Positions 7,539 to 10,965 of a stretch of DNA of 10,965 nt are shown here, one piece after another. The stretch is from NCBI GenBank assembly GCA_027485075.1, contig JAIXRT010000242.1, positions 1 through 10,965 on the forward strand, written 5' to 3'. The position numbers were made by a program, and so were the translations under genes. The notes under the pieces were generated by a model. It searched no databases and had not been told where the DNA came from. It saw only the letters and a list, made by a program, of their open reading frames with translations. Numbering within the stretch: position 1 is the stretch's first letter; each line of letters opens with the position of its first letter. Source of the DNA: Cytophagaceae bacterium. GTDB lineage: Bacteria > Bacteroidota > Bacteroidia > Cytophagales > Spirosomataceae.

Positions 7539-7572
7539 CTATATTTTCCTAAATATGTTGTTTCTTGCGACC
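7539..7572. promoter_or_regulatory. Compact divergent promoter region
   Basis: Only 34 bases separate the ATG of the DUF1800 gene (minus) from the ATG of the Rieske gene (plus). At least one promoter for each direction must lie here or inside the opposite coding region. The stretch is AT-rich, with TATATTTT at 7540-7547, which resembles the Bacteroidota -7 element TAnnTTTG on the plus strand but lacks the final G and a well-spaced upstream TTTG. The exact promoters are therefore not resolved. Such tight spacing makes linked regulation of the two units plausible. Confidence 0.4.
7547..7551 (-). promoter_or_regulatory. Probable Shine-Dalgarno sequence of the DUF1800 gene
   Basis: On the minus strand TAGGA is followed by eight bases and then the ATG at 7538. 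Clear Shine-Dalgarno sequences are uncommon in Bacteroidota, so this one is notable. Together with the in-frame TAG immediately before the ATG it fixes the start of the DUF1800 protein. Confidence 0.4.
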
Positions 7573-8073
7573 ATGAAACGTAGAAACTTCATTCAACATC
7601 TTTGTCCTGCGCTGACGATTACACAAATCGCATTTCTTAGTAGCTGCCAAACAGAGGAAGAACCTATGCTTCCAGCCACGACGGAGGAGGAAAAAGAATT
7701 CAAACGAATTTCGGCTTTGTTCAACGCAGACGGCTTTTTAATAGAAGGCAAAACCGTTTTCGTTAATTTGGCACACAAAAACTTCGTTAAGTTAGCAGAT
7801 ATTTCAGGTTTTAGCAACGTCATCGAAGCAGGGATCCTACTATTGAAAACGGATGCGAATACCATCAAAGCATTCGACAACTGCTGTCCACATCAAGGCG
7901 CACGTGGATCTTGGGTCCTAAGTAATGGTCGATTCAAATGCGAGAACCATGGAAATTCGTACAACACCACGGAAGTTAATCTGGTAGGTTGCGATTCAAA
8001 CAGTATCACAGGTGGACTCGTACGTTATCCTGTTACGCTGTATAAAACTTATTTAAAGGTCGTTAAGTCCTAA
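7573..8073 (+). CDS. Exported Rieske-type [2Fe-2S] lipoprotein
   Basis: The 166-residue product has a Rieske domain with the ligand pattern C-x-H-x15-C-x2-H: Cys105 and His107 (NCCPHQGARG) and Cys123 and His126 (FKCENHGNSY). These would bind a [2Fe-2S] cluster through two Cys and two His. The N-terminus MKRRNFIQHL has a twin-arginine pair and ends in a lipobox LSSC (Cys25), so it is probably exported folded by Tat and lipid-anchored; Rieske proteins are classic Tat substrates. The cysteines that form the disulfide in respiratory bc1/b6f Rieske proteins are not at their usual places (Gly and Asn follow the ligands instead), so a ferredoxin- or oxygenase-like potential is more likely than a high one. 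Extra Cys104 and Cys140 are of unknown use. I start at ATG 7573 because it gives the Tat-like leader; ATG 7555 in the same frame is possible, and a longer frame upstream runs into the DUF1800 gene. The redox partner is not evident. Confidence 0.88.
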   Translation: MKRRNFIQHLCPALTITQIAFLSSCQTEEEPMLPATTEEEKEFKRISALFNADGFLIEGKTVFVNLAHKNFVKLADISGFSNVIEAGILLLKTDANTIKAFDNCCPHQGARGSWVLSNGRFKCENHGNSYNTTEVNLVGCDSNSITGGLVRYPVTLYKTYLKVVKS

Positions 8074-8077
8074 GGGT

Positions 8078-9298
8078 ATGCTCACAATTGCCATTATCGG
8101 TGGGGGTGCCGCCGGATTTTTCGCCGCATTATCAGCTAAACAACATTTCCCTGACGCACGTGTTTGCGTATACGAAAAAACATCTAAGTTTCTGGGTAAG
8201 GTAAAAATCTCCGGCGGAGGACGATGCAACGTAACCAACGCAACATTTAACAAACGTATCCTTTCCGAGAATTACCCGCGCGGTGAAAAATTCTTACGCA
8301 AGGCTTTTGAGCAATTTGATGCCAAAGACACGGTGGATTGGTTTGAGTCGCGTGATGTTGCGCTGAAAACATATCCGGATCAATGTATTTTTCCACTTTC
8401 CAATGACTCGCAATCCATCATAGATTGCTTTTGGTATGAAGCCCGTAAACTGGGCGTCGAACTTTTTACTAGCCAAGGGGTGGACGCTATAAAACGCACC
8501 AAAAACAGCTTCCAGCTGCACTTTAAGGATTCTGAACTGGAAGTTGACCGTGTGATCGTGACCGTGGGGGGCCAACCGAAATTTTCGGGACTCCAATGGC
8601 TTGCGGATATTGGCCATCAAATCGTTCCGCCGGTCCCATCGCTTTTTACGTTCAATATGCCGCAAGATCCCATTCGGGAATTGATGGGCATCGTCGTTGA
8701 AAAAGCTGTTGTTCGTATCGAAGGTCAAAAGCTGATTGGCCAAGGACCTTTGTTGGTTACTCACTGGGGCATGAGCGGTCCAGCTATCTTGCAACTTTCA
8801 GCATGGGGCGCACGCATCCTGGCCGAAAAAGAATACCAGTGTTCGATACTTGTCAATTGGCTTGAGGACGAAAAAGAGGAAGGACTTCGCGCACAAATCA
8901 AACAGATTATTGGCGCCCATGGCTCCAAAATGATGAGCAATCACAACCCATTTCCGATGCCCAATCGGCTTTGGGTATTTCTATTGGCGAAAAACGATAT
9001 CGACCCTTCGGGCCGTTGGCACGACCTAGCCGGGAAAAGCCTGAATAAACTCGTGAATACCTTGATCAATGATCGCTATGAAGTCAAGGGTAAAACGACT
9101 TTTAAAGAGGAATTTGTTACGGCTGGCGGCGTGGATTTAGCTGAAATCCAAGTGAATACCATGGAAAGTACCGTGTGTCCAGGTTTGTTTTTTGCCGGTG
9201 AAGTGATGGACATCGATGGAATTACGGGCGGCTTTAATTTTCAAGCGGCCTGGACGACTGGCTTTATTGCTGGCAAACATGTAGGTAATTTAACTTAA
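8078..9298 (+). CDS. HI0933/BaiN-like NAD(P)/FAD-dependent flavoprotein
   Basis: The 406-residue product is a full-length member of the HI0933-like (YhiN/BaiN) flavoprotein family. It has an N-terminal dinucleotide fold IAIIGGGAAG (GxGxxG at 8-13), an acidic residue at Glu33 for the ribose, the family hallmark SGGGRCNVTN (45-54), LLVTHWGMSGPAIL in the middle, and near the C-terminus EFVTAGGVDLAEI and FFAGEVMDIDGITGGFNFQ (371-389) which closes the FAD site. Members are about 400 residues and are predicted cytosolic oxidoreductases. One homologue acts in bile-acid dehydroxylation, but most, including this one, have no known substrate. The gene starts four bases after the Rieske stop codon and is probably co-transcribed with it. 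A direct redox link is doubtful because the Rieske protein is predicted to be outside the cytoplasm. Its last nine bases overlap the end of the convergent DUF3237 gene. Confidence 0.92.
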   Translation: MLTIAIIGGGAAGFFAALSAKQHFPDARVCVYEKTSKFLGKVKISGGGRCNVTNATFNKRILSENYPRGEKFLRKAFEQFDAKDTVDWFESRDVALKTYPDQCIFPLSNDSQSIIDCFWYEARKLGVELFTSQGVDAIKRTKNSFQLHFKDSELEVDRVIVTVGGQPKFSGLQWLADIGHQIVPPVPSLFTFNMPQDPIRELMGIVVEKAVVRIEGQKLIGQGPLLVTHWGMSGPAILQLSAWGARILAEKEYQCSILVNWLEDEKEEGLRAQIKQIIGAHGSKMMSNHNPFPMPNRLWVFLLAKNDIDPSGRWHDLAGKSLNKLVNTLINDRYEVKGKTTFKEEFVTAGGVDLAEIQVNTMESTVCPGLFFAGEVMDIDGITGGFNFQAAWTTGFIAGKHVGNLT

Positions 9299-9682
9299 GC
9301 GGTAAAACGCATGTTGCACTACATCTCCCTCTTTTCTACCTGTTGAAATAAATAGCGATTCCGTAAGCCATGTAAAGTTGGGATCTTGCACCTCGAACGT
9401 GGAAACAGTGCGCATATAGGTTCCTAAGCGCATTCCTTTATTTTGCAAGTAAATCAAGGTTCCCTCGGGAGTTTCTAACGTATATCGAGTGTCAATTTCA
9501 ACGCGGCCATCGGTATGAATAACTTGCCAATCGCCTCCGCCAGCTAATACCTTGGCTTGAAAATTTGGACCTGAAAATTGGCCACCAACCACCTGTACAA
9601 TCCGTCGTGAATCACCCACGGTTTGCACCTCACCTAATTGGATTGTCGCTTCGAAAACGGGAATAAGTTCAGGCGTTTGCAT
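9290..9682 (-). CDS. DUF3237 (UPF0311) family protein
   Basis: The 130-residue product has the DUF3237 pattern along its whole length: FEATIQLGEVQTVG near the start, RRIVQVVGGQFSGPNFQAKV, then LAGGGDWQVIHTDGRVEIDT, RYTLETPEGTLIYLQNKG, and RTVSTFEV...FISTGRKEGD towards the end. These small beta-barrel proteins have no signal peptide and are cytosolic; their biochemical function is not established, though they often occur near genes for aromatic or xenobiotic metabolism. Here the ATG shares one base with the TGA of the flavin monooxygenase (TGATG), a strong sign of translational coupling. A role in handling the monooxygenase product or substrate is therefore a reasonable inference. It converges on and overlaps the BaiN-like gene by nine bases at the 3' ends. 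Confidence 0.88.
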   Translation of the reverse strand: MQTPELIPVFEATIQLGEVQTVGDSRRIVQVVGGQFSGPNFQAKVLAGGGDWQVIHTDGRVEIDTRYTLETPEGTLIYLQNKGMRLGTYMRTVSTFEVQDPNFTWLTESLFISTGRKEGDVVQHAFYRLS

Positions 9683-10935
9683 CAGTCTTTTGCATTTAAT
9701 GTTTGTATATCAAAACCGGCCACTTGTTTATAGTGCGCCATAATTTCAGCTAATTCCTCGTGTGGAATTTCGCCCTCTGCAAAGCCATCCGGGAATCGTT
9801 CTTCCATTAAATCCATAATGAAATCAGGACCTTTTTGCCTTTTTTTCAAGACAACTTTGGCCGTTGCTGGAACGCGTTCTGCATCATAAACTTCTAGCGC
9901 TTTGATCGGGTCAGCCTGGTTCAACAAAGCTAAGGCCAGCGCATCTGCATCTAGAATAGCTTGGGAGGCGCCATTGGAACCGATCGGATACATGGGGTGT
10001 GCGGCGTCGCCCAACAATGTTACCCGACCAAAAGACCACCGTGGTAACGGGTCGCGGTCCGACATCGGAAATTCGAAAATCCCACCATGCGTTTGCTCAA
10101 TCATATCTGGCACATTGATCCAGTCAAATTGCCAATTTTTATATAAGTCCACTAATTTCTCCTTACCTACTTGTCGGTTCCAATCCCGAACCGTCATCGA
10201 AGCACCAGCTGCTTCTTTGACATTCGCAACCCAGTTGATGTGCTGATTTCCATCCGCATCTAACTCATTTCCAATCGGATAAATGACCATTTTTTGGCGC
10301 ATCGAACCAATCATCGCCATGGTCGAACCTGTCAAATAAGCCGGCATCATCGCCGTTCCCCGGTATAATATATTACCTGAAAAAACGACAGGGCCCTCTT
10401 CTGGATATAATGTTTTGCGCACAAATGAATTAATCCCATCTGCTCCGATCAACAAATCACTCGTCTCTTCCGCCACCAATGCACCGGAATCTTTATCGGT
10501 AAATCTAGCCTTTACTTGTCCATTTAGCTCCTCAAAATAACTCAAATGACAATTACTAAACACACGTTCAGCCCCCAACACGCGGATTGCTTCTTGCCAA
10601 AGCAGCATCTGAAACTTGCCCCGGTGAATGGAAAATTGTGGCCATTTATATCCTGCGTAACGTCCGCGTGGTTCAGACCAAAATAATTGGCCTTGTTGGT
10701 TTGCATAAATCAACTCCTTCGTCTCCACGGCAATGGACTGGATTTTTTCCTGCAAACCGATATTTGTTAAAACACGAATCGCATGCGGAAGTAAATTAAT
10801 TCCAACCCCGAGCGGACTAACTTCTTTGACAGATTCGAAAACTTTAACTTGAAAGCCTGCTTGATGCAAACGAAGGGCAGTCACTAATCCACCGATTCCA
10901 CCTCCCGCAATGGTAATTTTCATAGGGTTTATCAT
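9682..10935 (-). CDS. PhzS-like class A flavin-dependent monooxygenase
   Basis: The 417-residue product is a single-component FAD/NAD(P)H aromatic hydroxylase. It has the FAD-binding GxGxxG (AGGGIGGL, Gly11-Gly13-Gly16), Glu34 for ribose, LGVGINLLPHA (42-52), WSEPRGR and FSIHRGKFQM (101-110), the DG motif LIGADGINSFVR (162-173), and the second FAD motif LLGDAAHPMYPIGSNGASQA (307-326). These segments, in particular WSEPRG, SIHRG, MSDRDPLPRW and NGASQAILD, closely resemble PhzS, the 5-methylphenazine-1-carboxylate hydroxylase. No phenazine genes are present, so the substrate is probably another aromatic carboxylate or phenol. No signal peptide; it should be cytosolic. I use ATG 10935 because it overlaps the stop codon of the upstream reading frame as ATGA; ATG 10923 (MKITIAGGG) is a possible alternative. 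Its TGA overlaps the DUF3237 start by one base. Confidence 0.9.
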   Translation of the reverse strand: MINPMKITIAGGGIGGLVTALRLHQAGFQVKVFESVKEVSPLGVGINLLPHAIRVLTNIGLQEKIQSIAVETKELIYANQQGQLFWSEPRGRYAGYKWPQFSIHRGKFQMLLWQEAIRVLGAERVFSNCHLSYFEELNGQVKARFTDKDSGALVAEETSDLLIGADGINSFVRKTLYPEEGPVVFSGNILYRGTAMMPAYLTGSTMAMIGSMRQKMVIYPIGNELDADGNQHINWVANVKEAAGASMTVRDWNRQVGKEKLVDLYKNWQFDWINVPDMIEQTHGGIFEFPMSDRDPLPRWSFGRVTLLGDAAHPMYPIGSNGASQAILDADALALALLNQADPIKALEVYDAERVPATAKVVLKKRQKGPDFIMDLMEERFPDGFAEGEIPHEELAEIMAHYKQVAGFDIQTLNAKD

Positions 10936-10965
10936 TTAAATGCCTTCATCAAATCAACCAGATAT
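10932..10965 (-). CDS. Last ten codons of an upstream gene, cut by the window edge
   Basis: On the minus strand one frame is open from the window edge and reads YLVDLMKAFK before a TGA at 10934-10932. The other two frames hit stops within this short stretch (TGA). The TGA overlaps the monooxygenase ATG as ATGA, the same junction type as at 3663-3666, so this is probably the tail of a third gene in the same operon. Ten residues are too few to assign a family. Confidence 0.45.
   Translation of the reverse strand, partial: YLVDLMKAFK

Noticed and set aside
5685..7605. Duplicated leader: DUF1501 starts MNRRNFI and the Rieske protein starts MKRRNFI, suggesting a recent copy.
   Set aside because: The codons used differ at most synonymous positions and similarity ends after seven residues, so shared export constraint explains it better than duplication.
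8294..8794. Long open frame on the minus strand (166 codons) inside the BaiN-like gene.
   Set aside because: It is fully nested in a gene with clear family motifs and its product shows no recognisable pattern; it is a shadow frame.
8078..9298. Bile-acid dehydroxylation role (naming the flavoprotein baiN).
   Set aside because: The family name comes from one member; the wider HI0933 family is widespread in bacteria that do not modify bile acids, and no other bai-type gene is present.
9299..9310. GCG-GTAAAA-CGC as a terminator hairpin between the convergent genes.
   Set aside because: The stem is only three base pairs, with no T-run, and it lies inside the DUF3237 coding region.
9902..10246. 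Open frame on the plus strand (114 codons) opposite the monooxygenase gene.
   Set aside because: It is antisense to the second FAD motif region of a well-supported monooxygenase and has no family features.
9682..10935. Phenazine biosynthesis (naming the monooxygenase phzS).
   Set aside because: Similarity to PhzS is clear in several motifs, but no other phenazine gene is visible and related enzymes act on many aromatics, so a gene symbol would overstate the case.

Overview
The window looks like a stretch of chromosome from a gliding-type, T9SS-bearing member of the Bacteroidota; Cytophagia or Chitinophagia is the best guess, but genus cannot be told. The evidence is a C-terminal Por-secretion (type IX) sorting domain on one protein, several short lipoproteins, weak or absent Shine-Dalgarno sequences, and tightly packed genes with ATGA/TGATG junctions. 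Coding density is near total: no gene-free stretch exceeds about 70 bases, and I see no RNA gene, IS element, phage gene or CRISPR array.

Left end (1-2945): the last 81 codons of a type B carboxylesterase are followed by an AT-rich block of three envelope genes. Two are on the + strand: a small signal-peptide-bearing probable outer-membrane barrel protein (314-868) and a lipoprotein of a recurring but unnamed Bacteroidota type (873-1841). Facing them on the minus strand is a lipoprotein with a barrel-like C-terminal half (1845-2945). The block is strikingly AT-rich beside its neighbour. Hand counts of single 60-base lines give 17% GC at 2641-2700 and 25% at 1861-1920, against 58% at 3541-3600 and 57% at 9001-9060.

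Centre (2956-7538, minus strand): a tightly packed run made of a DUF1800 protein, a DUF1501 protein that carries a Ca-binding-type linker, a probable SprB-like repeat and a T9SS sorting tail, and a two-domain FnIII-like lipoprotein. Gaps are 6 bases and a 4-base ATGA overlap. The AT-rich lipoprotein gene follows 10 bases later and may be read from the same transcript. DUF1501 and DUF1800 genes commonly sit side by side and their shared function is not established. Here the signals point to an envelope or secreted job for the DUF1501 member, while the DUF1800 member has no export signal at all.

Right of centre (7573-9298, + strand): starting 34 bases away and divergent is a predicted Tat-exported Rieske iron-sulfur lipoprotein, followed after 4 bases by a HI0933/BaiN-like flavoprotein.

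Right end (9290-10965, minus strand): a PhzS-like class A flavin monooxygenase is joined by TGATG to a DUF3237 (UPF0311) protein, and by ATGA to the last ten codons of an upstream gene cut off by the window edge. This looks like a small aromatic-compound modification or degradation operon. Its 3' end overlaps the BaiN-like gene by 9 bases in convergent orientation.

The most distinctive unit is the DUF1800/DUF1501/FnIII-lipoprotein cluster: a twin-arginine-like leader and a T9SS tail on one protein, and a partner without any leader. I cannot show that it is a new system; the specific testable points are listed as findings.
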